Source: Bacteroidota bacterium (lineage in GTDB: Bacteria; Bacteroidota; Bacteroidia; B-17B0; Aurantibacillaceae). Taken from it: a DNA stretch of 64,000 nucleotides. This document shows, piece after piece, positions 20,693 to 31,538 of this stretch (positions are counted from its first letter, which is position 1; every line of letters starts with the position of its first letter). Under the pieces are notes generated by a model that had not been told where the DNA came from, did no database searches, and saw nothing but the letters and a program-made list of their open reading frames with translations. The translations under genes were made by a program, and so were the position numbers. Where the stretch lies: contig JANYEQ010000102.1 in NCBI GenBank assembly GCA_025363015.1, forward strand, positions 1 through 64,000, read 5' to 3'.

Positions 20693-23600
20693 CTACTCTT
20701 TTACTAATTTTTTATAGTACAAATTGCCGTTAATACTTATTTTTAAAAAGTATGTACCAGCGGCAATGTTGCCTGTATAAAGTGTTTGGTTTAAAATACC
20801 TTTTTCTTCTTTACTTTCGGTTAATAGCAATTCTCTTCCTAACACATCAACAATACTAATTTTTACTTTGCTAGCAGTGGCGTTTTGAAGTTTAAAATTT
20901 AATTGGTTTGTAAATGGGTTTGGATATACTTGCAAGCCTATCACCTCCGCATTTTCTTTAATGCCAAGGGTTGAAGCTGTATCTACTTTTTGCCCATTAC
21001 TACTAATTACACTACTAAATAAACCCGCACCGTTTTCAGACTTAATATTAAAATAGTAAATTGTATTTTGTACTAAGGTTAATGTTTTGGCAGTAACCGC
21101 CGTTGCACCCCAATTATTTGTCCAGCCTAATGTATTTATAGCACCTGGCGAAGTACCAATACTATACCAATAACGTGCAATGGCAGAATTTGTATCAAAC
21201 GAGTTGCCCCAATTTGCACGTAACGAATCGGTAGTATTTACCACCGAAATATCAGTAGTAGGTCCGTCATTTACAAAAGTAATGTTGCTTGGCGGTGTCC
21301 AATCTATATTAATGTTTTCGGTATCAATAGCCGATAAATTACCGGCACTATCTTGACAAATAGATTTTATTTTACCAGCTAATTGGCTCGAACTTTGGTT
21401 TTGATAACGCATTTCGTTTGCTAAACCATTACCAACATTTATACCCACTGTATTCGTTCGCGAGCGATATACTTTAATTTCATCCACACTAAATTTACAA
21501 TTGCCACTTCTAAAACTAATGGCATTGCCATTTGTATAAGGTGTAGGATCTATCCAACTGGCAACTGCAGCATTATTAAAGTACACTGTTATTTTCCCGG
21601 TTACGCGGTCGTAAATTGTTTTAATATCGTACCATTGCCCAGCACTAAATGTTAATGGTAAATCAATTTTTGGAGTACCAATGGCATTATTTACAACTTT
21701 ATATAATTGTACTTTTTGATCATCTAACCTAAACCATACAAAGTAGGAGTTGTTGCGATTACTACTATCTGCTTGGTCGCAAAAAAAGTGAAACCCTGCA
21801 CGTCGGCTAGTTCCTGTGCCTTCAAACTTCCCTAAAAAATGATATAAATAGCGGTTACTTAACGATTGGGTTAAGGCTGCATAAATATTGGTATTTCCTG
21901 CAGCAACACTGGCTTCATCACTTTGCACTAAGGCATTACCTGTAACTGTCCATGTTCCTACTTTTATTGTCCATTCTGGGTGAATAGCATTATCAAAATT
22001 ATCAGCAAAAAACCCTTTTGTGTAATTGGCACGCCACTCCGTACCATTAAAATCAATAGGTTGGTAATACCCTTTTTGCACACCACTTCCTCCCACATTA
22101 TCTGCATCGGCTACGGTTGCAGTAAAAGCTGCTGTTTTCCAAGCATTAGTAGTAGTAATGGTGGTAGTTGGTGCAATAACATCTGGCATACTCGCTGTTA
22201 CTGTACCATTCATAGTAAAGCTTGCAGCCCAACCTGGCTTATTGGTAGCGCAATCGCTTCTAAATTCAACTAACACGCTATCGTTAACGGATGTGATAGG
22301 TGCTGGGTTTACAGTGCCTGTGTACTGCGCTACTAATGGCGAATTAATGGAGCCACCGTTATAGATAAATAAATTATCATAATTATTCTCTAAATTAAAT
22401 GAGGTAAAACTTAGAGTAATGTTTGTAGCTCCTGCTTTTGTGAATAGCCAAAATTTCCGTTCATCATCGCCATAATTACCAGCTAAACCTCCTGTATCGT
22501 AAAACGAACCCGTAGAAGTAGTATACGTTGCGGTAATTGAATACGTATTATTAATTAATTTATAAAATTTTGCCCAATTCCAATAAGGTCCAGGGTCGTT
22601 ATGTGTTTGGTTAGGATACATTTGATGCCCTTTTACTTTTATACAAGTACCTTGCGCACATTGTTGAGTGGTACCACTACAACCTGGTCCATAATACGTT
22701 CTTAAGGGATTGATAGAATAACCAACACACATATCTTTAACCAAAGCAGCAGATGAAACATACATGGCATTGGTATACCAACTAGCATTATTGTTATAAC
22801 CTTCGTGCTCAATACCTAAGGTATATGGGTTTTCAGAACCAATGTGCCATGCTTTGTTAGCTTCTAATACCATTTGAGTAATTTGGCCATCGCTACTGCG
22901 TATTACATAATGAGCAGATGCACTGGCAGAACAATTTTGAAACCATGAAATACAACCTGCATAACTACCTTCTACATCGTGAATAGCAACAGCTGTAATG
23001 GGTGTGCCACTTCGACTACTGTAGTTACAGCTTGTTGGTGTCCAATTAGCTGAAGGATAATCGGGAGACAAAATAGAGGTAATAGAATTAAATTTAAAAT
23101 TAGCTCCAGCAGAATTTGTAATATATTGCCCATCAATAACAACACTTTTAGCACTTAATACCTCATAATTAGAGCCAAAAATTGTTTTTAAATTTAATTG
23201 GTAATCCGGAAAATTATACGCGTCTTGAAACTCTGAATTTGATAAAAACCAATATAATTGGTATAAATGTGCATTTAAAGCGTAATTATCTTGCAAGTTT
23301 TGACTTAATGGCAATTCGCTTAACGCAATAAAAATAGGTTGGTATTTAGCTAAATCTGTTCCAAATATATGTGCTTGAATTTGTAAATTATTAAACGCTT
23401 TTGCATAGGCTAAAATACTGGTTTCGGCATTTGAAATGATTGCTTCTGGGCTAAAGCCTGATAGTTGTGCCACTTTGTTTAAGTTGTTTCTAAAATAATT
23501 TTTACCATCTAAGGTTAAGCCCATTACTGAATAAGCACGAGGATAGCCAATGCAACTTGGTTCGTTGTCATCGTTTAAATGATGAAAACGCGTTTGGGTA

Positions 23601-23752
23601 AATGCCACTGCCTCTAAAACACCCTTGGGTATGGAAGGATAAAGACTATAAACTTTTTTAAACGATTGCTGAAATGAATTTTCAACAATTAAATCGTTAG
23701 CATTTATAATAAAAAAAGAAAAAATAGAAATAAGCGTAATTATTTTTTTCAT
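20693..23752 (-). CDS. Secreted N-acetylmuramoyl-L-alanine amidase with CUB-like and LamG-like domains and T9SS sorting domain
   Basis: Amidase_2-type AVAIHDVEGSYAGCISWFQ...SAHYVIRSSDGQITQMV...AWHIGSENPYTLGIEHEGY; CUB-like NLENNYDNLFIYNGG; C-terminal GLQVYPNPFTNQLNF...GTYFLKI. Confidence 0.88.
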   Translation of the reverse strand: MKKIITLISIFSFFIINANDLIVENSFQQSFKKVYSLYPSIPKGVLEAVAFTQTRFHHLNDDNEPSCIGYPRAYSVMGLTLDGKNYFRNNLNKVAQLSGFSPEAIISNAETSILAYAKAFNNLQIQAHIFGTDLAKYQPIFIALSELPLSQNLQDNYALNAHLYQLYWFLSNSEFQDAYNFPDYQLNLKTIFGSNYEVLSAKSVVIDGQYITNSAGANFKFNSITSILSPDYPSANWTPTSCNYSSRSGTPITAVAIHDVEGSYAGCISWFQNCSASASAHYVIRSSDGQITQMVLEANKAWHIGSENPYTLGIEHEGYNNNASWYTNAMYVSSAALVKDMCVGYSINPLRTYYGPGCSGTTQQCAQGTCIKVKGHQMYPNQTHNDPGPYWNWAKFYKLINNTYSITATYTTSTGSFYDTGGLAGNYGDDERKFWLFTKAGATNITLSFTSFNLENNYDNLFIYNGGSINSPLVAQYTGTVNPAPITSVNDSVLVEFRSDCATNKPGWAASFTMNGTVTASMPDVIAPTTTITTTNAWKTAAFTATVADADNVGGSGVQKGYYQPIDFNGTEWRANYTKGFFADNFDNAIHPEWTIKVGTWTVTGNALVQSDEASVAAGNTNIYAALTQSLSNRYLYHFLGKFEGTGTSRRAGFHFFCDQADSSNRNNSYFVWFRLDDQKVQLYKVVNNAIGTPKIDLPLTFSAGQWYDIKTIYDRVTGKITVYFNNAAVASWIDPTPYTNGNAISFRSGNCKFSVDEIKVYRSRTNTVGINVGNGLANEMRYQNQSSSQLAGKIKSICQDSAGNLSAIDTENINIDWTPPSNITFVNDGPTTDISVVNTTDSLRANWGNSFDTNSAIARYWYSIGTSPGAINTLGWTNNWGATAVTAKTLTLVQNTIYYFNIKSENGAGLFSSVISSNGQKVDTASTLGIKENAEVIGLQVYPNPFTNQLNFKLQNATASKVKISIVDVLGRELLLTESKEEKGILNQTLYTGNIAAGTYFLKISINGNLYYKKLVKE

Positions 23753-23916
23753 TGTTTAAATTTTAGAAATGTGAAGTTATGTAATATGATTTGCAATTAA
23801 AAATAACATATTGACCGTTTTGCACAACTTTTTATTAATAAAGATGCTTAAAAGTGTTGTATAGAAGGGGCTAAAACGATTTTAAATAATATTTAATATT
23901 TTAATTTATTAAATAT

Positions 23917-25920
23917 TTAATTCCCAAAACTTACCGCAATTATTTGAATTTTACGCTCCTGTGCAGCAAAAGGACTATACACCGAATTACGTTTATCTTT
24001 TAAATCGTCGCTTACTTTACTGGCAATTAATTCGCCAATGTCCACATCTTCAAAAATAATTTTCCCTTCGCCAACAGTTTCGTTATTAATGTATTTTTTA
24101 AACCACCCGTTTTTGGTTTCGGTAAAATAATTTCGCAAACTGCTTATGCGGCGTTTTGCCAAATTAACATTATAATCGGTACTTGCTAAGGGGCTGCAAT
24201 AACCTTTCATGGTAATTTTTACCAACTCACCTTTTAATACTACTTTTTCTAATAAATCTGAAAAGCGTTTTAAATCTTCCATACCTGCATCTACACTATC
24301 TGCAAAAAAATTATCTACGCGGTTTAAGGCTGTTTCTTTTTGTTCGCCCTCTAAGCCTTTTGGGTACTCGTACACATACTGCGGTACTAATTTTTTATAA
24401 TCATCGTAAGTCGTTTCATAATTTTTTGTTGTAAGTGTTTTTGTTGTTTTGGCATCGGGTTCATCGTTATGAAAGTATAACGTTAACGGACATAATAATT
24501 TCATTTGCCCGCGCATTATATCCAACGTATCTATTGGTTTTGGCGGAATGTTTAAGGGTTCAATACTAAAACGGTAAATATCGTTACAGCAATTTAATTT
24601 GTTTTCAAAATAAGATCCAATGCGGTTACTGCTCAGGTAAGCTCTATCGCGTGCCTTATTTACCGAATAATAAATATCGTTAAAGCTACTGTTAATAGGG
24701 TATCCAGCGTTTTGTGGTTCGGCAAAAACTGTATCATTAAACTGACTACTAAAAATATCAAAGCCGCCTAAACCTTTGTGGTAAGTACTACTAAAATATA
24801 ACGTGTTTCTTTCATTTACAAACCAAGGTGTAATTTCATCATCGGGTGTATTTACTTTTTTACCGCAATTAATAGGTTTTTCAAATGTACCATCGGCATT
24901 TTTTGTACAGTACCAAATATCTAAATTACCCTCGCCACCGCTTCTATTACTAGAAAAAAATAATACCGACTTTTTATTTAATTCGCCAAAACTTGGTTGT
25001 GTGGTATTAAATCCCTTTACATTAATTGGTTCGGGCATACGTTCTAAGGGTTGCCACTTGTTATTAACGTAATTGCTTACAAATAATTCGCAGGTATATT
25101 CACTCGCGTTTTTTGCTTTACAACGAGATACAATCATTTGTTTGTAATTGGCACTAAAGCAAGTATTGGCATTATGTAAATAGGTGGCGTTAATGTTTGT
25201 ATCTAATGCTTTTACTTTTTGCCATTTTAAATTTTTCATATCCGACTTATAAATTTTATTAAAACTTACATCGTTAGCATCTTTTTTTGATGGGTTTTTT
25301 AAAGACGAAAAATACAAACTGCTATCCATTTCAAAAGCAGCGTACTCACTTACTTTACTATTAATATTGGTATCTAAATGTTCAACCTTTGGTAGTATAG
25401 GTTTTTTAATAAGCAGCTGCGCTAAATCGCAAGCATCTATTTCTAATTTTGATTTTGCTAAATAATAATCGTAATTAATTTTTTTTGGGCCTGAACTCGC
25501 CGAAGTCCCTTTTTTAGTTTTACTAAATTTTGTAAACCACTTTTTTGCCTCTTTATATTGTGCTTTGTTTTTTAGTAATTGTCCTACCCAATAAAAACAC
25601 AAGGGGTAATTTTTGCCGTTATCTGTGGCAATAACTTTATTGTATAACCGAAAAGCAATATCTAAATCAAAATTTAAGCGGCTAGCCTCAGCATAATTGT
25701 ATTGTAAATCAACGCTACTACTATCTCTAAAATACAAACGGTTAAAGTACGAAGCGGCATTTACCCAGTCTTTATTAGCCATACTAGCTTGAGCGTCTGC
25801 CAATATTTTTCTATCAGATTGGGCATTTGCTTGAAGCAAAAGAAAGAACAAAAGGAAAAAAAATAATGGTTTCGACAAACCTGAGTACCATTTATTTATT
25901 GAAAATTTATACTTTAACAT
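23917..25920 (-). CDS. OmpA-family protein with TPR and PD40/beta-propeller repeats, PorE-like T9SS component
   Basis: N-terminal TPR-like region, PD40 repeats (FFSSNRSGGEGNLDIWYC), OmpA-like MKGYCSPLASTDYNVNLAKRRISSLRNYF; downstream of PorP/SprF-like gene. Confidence 0.82.
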   Translation of the reverse strand: MLKYKFSINKWYSGLSKPLFFFLLFFLLLQANAQSDRKILADAQASMANKDWVNAASYFNRLYFRDSSSVDLQYNYAEASRLNFDLDIAFRLYNKVIATDNGKNYPLCFYWVGQLLKNKAQYKEAKKWFTKFSKTKKGTSASSGPKKINYDYYLAKSKLEIDACDLAQLLIKKPILPKVEHLDTNINSKVSEYAAFEMDSSLYFSSLKNPSKKDANDVSFNKIYKSDMKNLKWQKVKALDTNINATYLHNANTCFSANYKQMIVSRCKAKNASEYTCELFVSNYVNNKWQPLERMPEPINVKGFNTTQPSFGELNKKSVLFFSSNRSGGEGNLDIWYCTKNADGTFEKPINCGKKVNTPDDEITPWFVNERNTLYFSSTYHKGLGGFDIFSSQFNDTVFAEPQNAGYPINSSFNDIYYSVNKARDRAYLSSNRIGSYFENKLNCCNDIYRFSIEPLNIPPKPIDTLDIMRGQMKLLCPLTLYFHNDEPDAKTTKTLTTKNYETTYDDYKKLVPQYVYEYPKGLEGEQKETALNRVDNFFADSVDAGMEDLKRFSDLLEKVVLKGELVKITMKGYCSPLASTDYNVNLAKRRISSLRNYFTETKNGWFKKYINNETVGEGKIIFEDVDIGELIASKVSDDLKDKRNSVYSPFAAQERKIQIIAVSFGN

Positions 25921-25934
25921 TTATAATTTCTATA

Positions 25935-26951
25935 TTACATAAACACCGGACAAATTCTTTTTTTAGAAACATAACTTGGTTTCTTTTTAAAAATATAATT
26001 AATAAAAATTTCAAAAGCACCCCGATGATTGGTAGCTGCAATAAATTTACTAGTATTAATATCATAAGCAATACCTGTTTGCATAGTTTTGTAATGGTAG
26101 CCCATTCTAAAAATTACCGCATCACGGGTACGCCAACACAAGCCGCCTAAAATGGCTTGATTTAAATCTTTATTTAAATAATATTTTAGCGATGCATGTG
26201 GAATTAACTCATAATACTTGCCTTGCTTATTAATTTGAGCTTCGGCAACAATATCCATATTAATATTTATGGGCGTTGTGTAGCTTAAATAGTTAGCCAA
26301 TTTAAAATCTAATCTACTTAAATTATTACTTTGATAACTAATAACGGGATTGGTAATGTGGTGTAAACCCAGGCCATAAGTAAATTTATGTTTTTGATTT
26401 AAAATATATTGTATAGATGTACCCAAATTTAAATCTGCATAATTGTATTTTGTGTAATCAAATCGTTCGTTTGGCGAAGTACTTTTATTGTATTGCAAGC
26501 CATCAAATTGATTATCAAACGTTGCTCTATTATAATCAAACCCAACTTGGCACCAACCAATATTCATCCCAGCACTTACTAATAAAGAGCTATCGGCTTT
26601 GCCTAAAAAAATATAATTACCACTTGCGTATAATTGTGTAGTGCCATAGCGCAAATCGCCAGCCCTATCGCTATTAAATGTTAAACCTACACCCAACATA
26701 TCTTTTACAAAACTTTTTGGTTTTAAGCGCGCTTCGCCCGCCATACTAAAGGTAGAATAAGGTACGGGTACACTTTGCCACTGACTGCGGTAAATAGCGC
26801 TTGCTCTAAAATCACCATTAAAAAAGCCAGTAAATGCAGGAGAAATATTTAATAAACTACCATCAAACTGAGAGAAATGAATATCCTGAGCACTTAAAAA
26901 GCAAGATGTAAGTACTAAAAAAAATAAATATTTAATTTTTGAAACGATAAT
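25935..26951 (-). CDS. PorP/SprF family T9SS membrane protein (probable non-AUG start)
   Basis: Track ORF ends at ATG 26744, but the frame continues upstream with IIVSKIKYLFFLVLTSCFLSAQDIHFSQFDGSLLNISPAFTGFFNGDFRASAIYRSQWQSVPVPYSTFS, a signal peptide plus canonical PorP/SprF N-terminus; a stop is at 26955-26957 and no ATG/GTG/TTG follows it before the signal peptide. Confidence 0.82.
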   Translation of the reverse strand: MIVSKIKYLFFLVLTSCFLSAQDIHFSQFDGSLLNISPAFTGFFNGDFRASAIYRSQWQSVPVPYSTFSMAGEARLKPKSFVKDMLGVGLTFNSDRAGDLRYGTTQLYASGNYIFLGKADSSLLVSAGMNIGWCQVGFDYNRATFDNQFDGLQYNKSTSPNERFDYTKYNYADLNLGTSIQYILNQKHKFTYGLGLHHITNPVISYQSNNLSRLDFKLANYLSYTTPININMDIVAEAQINKQGKYYELIPHASLKYYLNKDLNQAILGGLCWRTRDAVIFRMGYHYKTMQTGIAYDINTSKFIAATNHRGAFEIFINYIFKKKPSYVSKKRICPVFM

Positions 26952-27141
26952 TTTTTAAACCAACTATAAATATTAAAGTTACTAAAAATTTATTATAAAA
27001 ACAAAAAAACAACTCGTTATTTTAAAATGATATTGTTTTTTAAACTAAAAAAAACACTCTAAAACCTTTGCTAATTAAGGATTTTAAAATTATTTTTAAA
27101 AATGCTACAATATGTAGCAATACTTTGCTATTTTATTGCTT

Positions 27142-27149
27142 TACCTTTG
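27142..27149 (+). promoter_or_regulatory. Bacteroidota -7 promoter element (TACCTTTG) upstream of recA
   Basis: Exact TAnnTTTG match about 63 nt upstream of the recA ATG. Confidence 0.55.
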
Positions 27150-27211
27150 TAGAGTGAATGAGTTAAATAATTAACTTTTATAAAAACGTAATCATATAAA
27201 CTATATATAAA

Positions 27212-28285
27212 ATGGCAAAAAAAAATGCAGAAGATGTAATGGAGTTAGAAACATCTACAGGCTCAGCCTCAAAAAAAACAATTAATTCTGAAAAACTAAA
27301 AGCCTTACAATTAACTTTAGATAAGTTAGAAAAAACCTATGGCAAAGGTACTGTAATGAAATTAGGCGATAGTAAAATTGAACCCATTGAAGTAATTAGT
27401 ACAGGCTCATTAGGTTTAGATATTGCCTTAGGTATAGGCGGTTTACCTAAAGGGCGTGTGGTTGAAATTTATGGGCCTGAAAGTTCGGGTAAAACAACAT
27501 TAGCAATACACGCCATAGCCAGTGTACAAAAAACGGGTGGTATTGCTGCATTTATTGATGCAGAACATGCTTTTGATAGTACCTACGCAGCAAAATTAGG
27601 TGTTGATATAAAAAATTTATTAATATCGCAACCCGATAATGGCGAACAAGCTTTAGAAATTGCTGATAATTTAATACGCAGTGGTGCTGTTGATTTAGTA
27701 GTAATTGACTCAGTAGCTGCCTTAACCCCAAAAGCCGAAATTGAAGGTGAAATGGGAGACAGCCGCATGGGTTTACAAGCTCGTTTAATGAGCCAAGCAT
27801 TGCGTAAATTAACAGGTACTATTAATAAAACTGGCTGTTGCTGTATTTTTATCAATCAATTACGCGAAAAAATTGGTATTATGTTTGGTAACCCCGAAAC
27901 TACTACTGGTGGTAATGCTTTAAAGTTTTATGCCTCTGTACGTTTAGATATCAGACGAATTAGCCAGTTAAAAGATGGCGATAATGTAATGGGTAATAGA
28001 GCAAAGGTTAAAGTTGTAAAAAACAAAATGGCACCGCCTTTTAGAATAGCTGAGTTTGATATTATTTTTGGAGAGGGAATTAGTAAAGTAGGCGAAATTA
28101 TTGATATTGGTGTTGAAAAAGGCATTATTAAAAAAGCTGGCTCTTGGTTTAGTTACGACGAAACTAAATTAGGACAAGGCCGCGATGCAGTAAAATCTCT
28201 ATTTTTAGAAAACCCCGATTTAGCCGAAGAAATTGAATTTAAAATAAAAGAAATTTTAAGTGCAGAAGCTGCGCCAGCAGAATAG
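27212..28285 (+). CDS. recA: Recombinase RecA
   Basis: [51 protein letters not shown]. Confidence 0.98.
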   Translation: MAKKNAEDVMELETSTGSASKKTINSEKLKALQLTLDKLEKTYGKGTVMKLGDSKIEPIEVISTGSLGLDIALGIGGLPKGRVVEIYGPESSGKTTLAIHAIASVQKTGGIAAFIDAEHAFDSTYAAKLGVDIKNLLISQPDNGEQALEIADNLIRSGAVDLVVIDSVAALTPKAEIEGEMGDSRMGLQARLMSQALRKLTGTINKTGCCCIFINQLREKIGIMFGNPETTTGGNALKFYASVRLDIRRISQLKDGDNVMGNRAKVKVVKNKMAPPFRIAEFDIIFGEGISKVGEIIDIGVEKGIIKKAGSWFSYDETKLGQGRDAVKSLFLENPDLAEEIEFKIKEILSAEAAPAE

Positions 28286-28311
28286 GTAAAACGTTTAATG
28301 AGATTTGTTAC

Positions 28312-28345
28312 AAAAAACTACTTTTAAATAAAAAGTAGTTTTTTT
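28312..28345 (+). terminator. Intrinsic terminator downstream of recA
   Basis: aaaaaactactttt-aaata-aaaagtagtttttt stem with T-run. Confidence 0.8.
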
Positions 28346-28424
28346 GTTTTGTGGTTTTTTAAATTTTAATGTTCAATTTTTTATAGTTTAACAAAAAACA
28401 TAAACACTTGGCATTGTGCGTTTT

Positions 28425-29159
28425 TTAACTATTCCAAATTTCCCAACTTTTTTCGGCTTGTAATTGTAACATACTGTATCCATTAACCACTAAAGCACCT
28501 TGTTGCTTGGCTTGTTTTAAAAACAACGTTTGTGTGGGATTATAAATTAAATCATAACATAAATGATTTTGAGTAATCCATTCATAAGGAATAGTTGGCT
28601 GTTCATTTATATTTGGGTACAAGCCCAAAGGCGTGGTATTTACAATTAACTTAAACGCATTAAAGATGTAGTTATTTAATTCAGAATAAAAAAAAGTGTT
28701 TGTTTGTTTTTTAATATTTGAAGAGGTTACAAAATAAACCTCTACCCCAATATTTTTTAAAGCGTAGGCCACCGCCTTTGCTGCACCGCCAGTGCCTAAT
28801 AGTAAGGCTTTGTTATGTTGCGGTTCTAAAAAAGGTTTTATACTTTGTGCAAAACCATAAAAATCGGTATTGTAACCAATAATTTTTCCATCACTAATTT
28901 TTATACAGTTTACGGCGCCTATTTGTTTGGCATCTAATGTTAATTCATCTAAAAAAGGTATTATTTCTTCTTTGTAAGGGTTAGTAACGTTTAAGCCTTT
29001 TATATTTGATATTTTAAAAACATTTTCAATTTGGCTAATGATATTTAATTCAAAATTTTGATAGGTATGGTTTATTAAATTTAAATCATTAAATTTTTTT
29101 TCGAAATATGTTTTACTAAATGAGTGTGTAAGCGATTTTCCTATTAATCCAAAATTCAT
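28425..29159 (-). CDS. aroE: Shikimate dehydrogenase
   Basis: FGLIGKSLTHSFSKTYF, NVTNPYKEEIIPFLD, GTGGAAKAVAYAL. Confidence 0.93.
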   Translation of the reverse strand: MNFGLIGKSLTHSFSKTYFEKKFNDLNLINHTYQNFELNIISQIENVFKISNIKGLNVTNPYKEEIIPFLDELTLDAKQIGAVNCIKISDGKIIGYNTDFYGFAQSIKPFLEPQHNKALLLGTGGAAKAVAYALKNIGVEVYFVTSSNIKKQTNTFFYSELNNYIFNAFKLIVNTTPLGLYPNINEQPTIPYEWITQNHLCYDLIYNPTQTLFLKQAKQQGALVVNGYSMLQLQAEKSWEIWNS

Positions 29160-29161
29160 AT

Positions 29162-31426
29162 TTACTTCTTAAATTTATTTTTTAAAGCCGCTAAAGCACT
29201 ATTTATATCGTTAGGATTATATTCTGCTTCCTTACTAACGGTTTGCTGCTTTGCACTTTTTGTTTCTAATTGTTTATTACCTTCTGTTTCGCCTTTCATA
29301 CTCAAAGCAATGCGTTTGCGTTTAGCATCCACTTCGGTTACATTTACCCAAACATGCTGCCCCACTTTTACAACTTTATTTGGGTCGTCAATAAACGTAT
29401 CGCTTAGTTGCGAAATATGGACTAATCCATCTTGATGAACGCCCACATCAACAAAAGCGCCAAAATTAGTAACATTGGTAACAATGCCTGGTAAGCGCAT
29501 CCCTTCATATAAATCAGATATTTTATGTACTTTTTCATCAAAACTAAATATCTCAAAACTTTTACGCGGGTCGCGCCCAGGTTTCTCTAATTCGCTAACA
29601 ATATCTTTTAAAGTTGGCAAACCAATGCTTTCGGTAATATAATTTTGTAAATTAATTTTTTTGCGTACTTCTTTTTGTTCCATTAAATCGTTAATGCTGC
29701 AATTTAAATCCGTTGCCATTTTTTCTACAATATAATAGCTTTCGGGGTGCACCGCACTTTTATCTAAAGGGTGATTTCCATTTAATAATCGTAAAAATCC
29801 AGCGCACTGCTCAAATACTTTTTCGCCCATGCGTGGCACATTCATTAATTGTTTACGCGATTTAAATTCGCCATGTTCATTTCTATACAACACAATATTT
29901 TGTGCTAAGGTGGGCCCTATTCCCGAAACGTAAGACAATAGCTCTTTTGATGCCGTGTTCAATTCTACACCTACAGCATTTACGCATAAACTTACTACCT
30001 CATCTAATTTATTTTTTAAATGTGTTTGATCTACGTCGTGTTGGTATTGCCCTACACCAATTGATTTCGGATCTATTTTTACTAACTCGGCTAAAGGGTC
30101 AGCAAGCCTTCGCCCAATACTAACTGCTCCTCTCACTGTAACATCTTTATCTGGAAATTCTTCACGGGCTACATCACTAGCACTATAAACGGATGCTCCT
30201 GCTTCGCTTACTACAATTACAGGAATTGATTTTGGCAACACATCAATGTTTCTTACAAACGCTTCTGTTTCTCTACTGGCTGTTCCATTACCAATAGCAA
30301 TGGCTTCTAAATTATATTTTTGGCAAAAGGCTAATACAACCATTTCTGCCTCTACTAATCTACGTTGGGGCTCATGTGGATAAATAACGGTGTCTTCTAA
30401 TAATTTTCCTTCTTTGTTTAAAGCCGCAACTTTACATCCACTTTTAAAGCCTGGGTCTAATGCTAAAATAGATTTTTGCCCCAAGGGCGATGCCAACAAT
30501 AATTCTCTAAAATTATCAGCAAAAACAACAATTGCTTTTTCGTCGGCTACTTGTTTTGTAAAGAGGCGCATTTCGGCTTCAATACTGGGTTGTAATAAGC
30601 GTTTGTAACCATCTTCAACGGCTTCTTTAATTTGAGTGGCACATTCGCCATTACGATTGGTAATAATTTTTCGTTCAATTAAATTAAGTGCTTCGTCGTT
30701 ATCAATTACTATATCTAAAATTAATATGTCTTCTTTTTCGCCTCGGCGCATGGCTAACATACGGTGACTTGGGCACGTAGCTAATTTTTCTTCCCACTCA
30801 AAATAGTCAGTAAATTTTTCCCCAACTTCTTCTTTACCTTTTATTAATTTACTTTTTATAATAGCCGTTTTTTTAAATTGTTCTCTAATTGTTTCGCGTA
30901 CTATAGCATCTTCGCTAATTATTTCGGCAATAATATCGCGTGCACCTTGTAAGGCTTCTAAAACAGACTTTACCTCTTTTTCTACTGATAAAAACTTTTC
31001 CGCCTCTTCAAACACTAAATTACTTTTTTGCTGTAGTATAAATTGTGCCAATGGTTCTAAATTTTTTTCGCGAGCAATAGTGGCTTTTGTTCTGCGACGA
31101 GGTTTAAACGGCAAGTATAAATCTTCTAATTTAGAAAGCGTTTCGGCATCATAAATACTATTTGCTAATTCGGGGGTTAATTTTCCCTGACTTTCAATCG
31201 ATTTTAAAATAGATTCGCGGCGTTGTTCTAATTGGCGTTGGCGGTCAATTTCATTTTTAATATTAATGATTTGAACCTCGTCTAAATTACCCGTAACTTC
31301 TTTTCGGTAACGCGAAATAAATGGAACAGTCCCTCCTTCGTCTAATAATCGAATGGTTGCAGTCACATCTTGCGCATTTAAATTTAATATAGTGGCAACT
31401 TTTAAAAATAATTTAGCTTCGCTCAT
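29162..31426 (-). CDS. tex: Transcriptional accessory protein Tex (S1 RNA-binding)
   Basis: EEGGTVPFISRYRKEVTG-like N-terminus, LALDPGFKSGCKVA, C-terminal S1 domain GIVTNVTNFGAFVDVGVHQDGLVHIS. Confidence 0.96.
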   Translation of the reverse strand: MSEAKLFLKVATILNLNAQDVTATIRLLDEGGTVPFISRYRKEVTGNLDEVQIINIKNEIDRQRQLEQRRESILKSIESQGKLTPELANSIYDAETLSKLEDLYLPFKPRRRTKATIAREKNLEPLAQFILQQKSNLVFEEAEKFLSVEKEVKSVLEALQGARDIIAEIISEDAIVRETIREQFKKTAIIKSKLIKGKEEVGEKFTDYFEWEEKLATCPSHRMLAMRRGEKEDILILDIVIDNDEALNLIERKIITNRNGECATQIKEAVEDGYKRLLQPSIEAEMRLFTKQVADEKAIVVFADNFRELLLASPLGQKSILALDPGFKSGCKVAALNKEGKLLEDTVIYPHEPQRRLVEAEMVVLAFCQKYNLEAIAIGNGTASRETEAFVRNIDVLPKSIPVIVVSEAGASVYSASDVAREEFPDKDVTVRGAVSIGRRLADPLAELVKIDPKSIGVGQYQHDVDQTHLKNKLDEVVSLCVNAVGVELNTASKELLSYVSGIGPTLAQNIVLYRNEHGEFKSRKQLMNVPRMGEKVFEQCAGFLRLLNGNHPLDKSAVHPESYYIVEKMATDLNCSINDLMEQKEVRKKINLQNYITESIGLPTLKDIVSELEKPGRDPRKSFEIFSFDEKVHKISDLYEGMRLPGIVTNVTNFGAFVDVGVHQDGLVHISQLSDTFIDDPNKVVKVGQHVWVNVTEVDAKRKRIALSMKGETEGNKQLETKSAKQQTVSKEAEYNPNDINSALAALKNKFKK

Positions 31427-31538
31427 AAATAATTTATTTTTTATAAATGTAGTTGTATTGAGCAGTTTATGAAATTTATTTTTTAAACAAAAGCAATTGT
31501 TTTTTTTAGTAACTTAGCAATAATAAAAACCAATTTAT

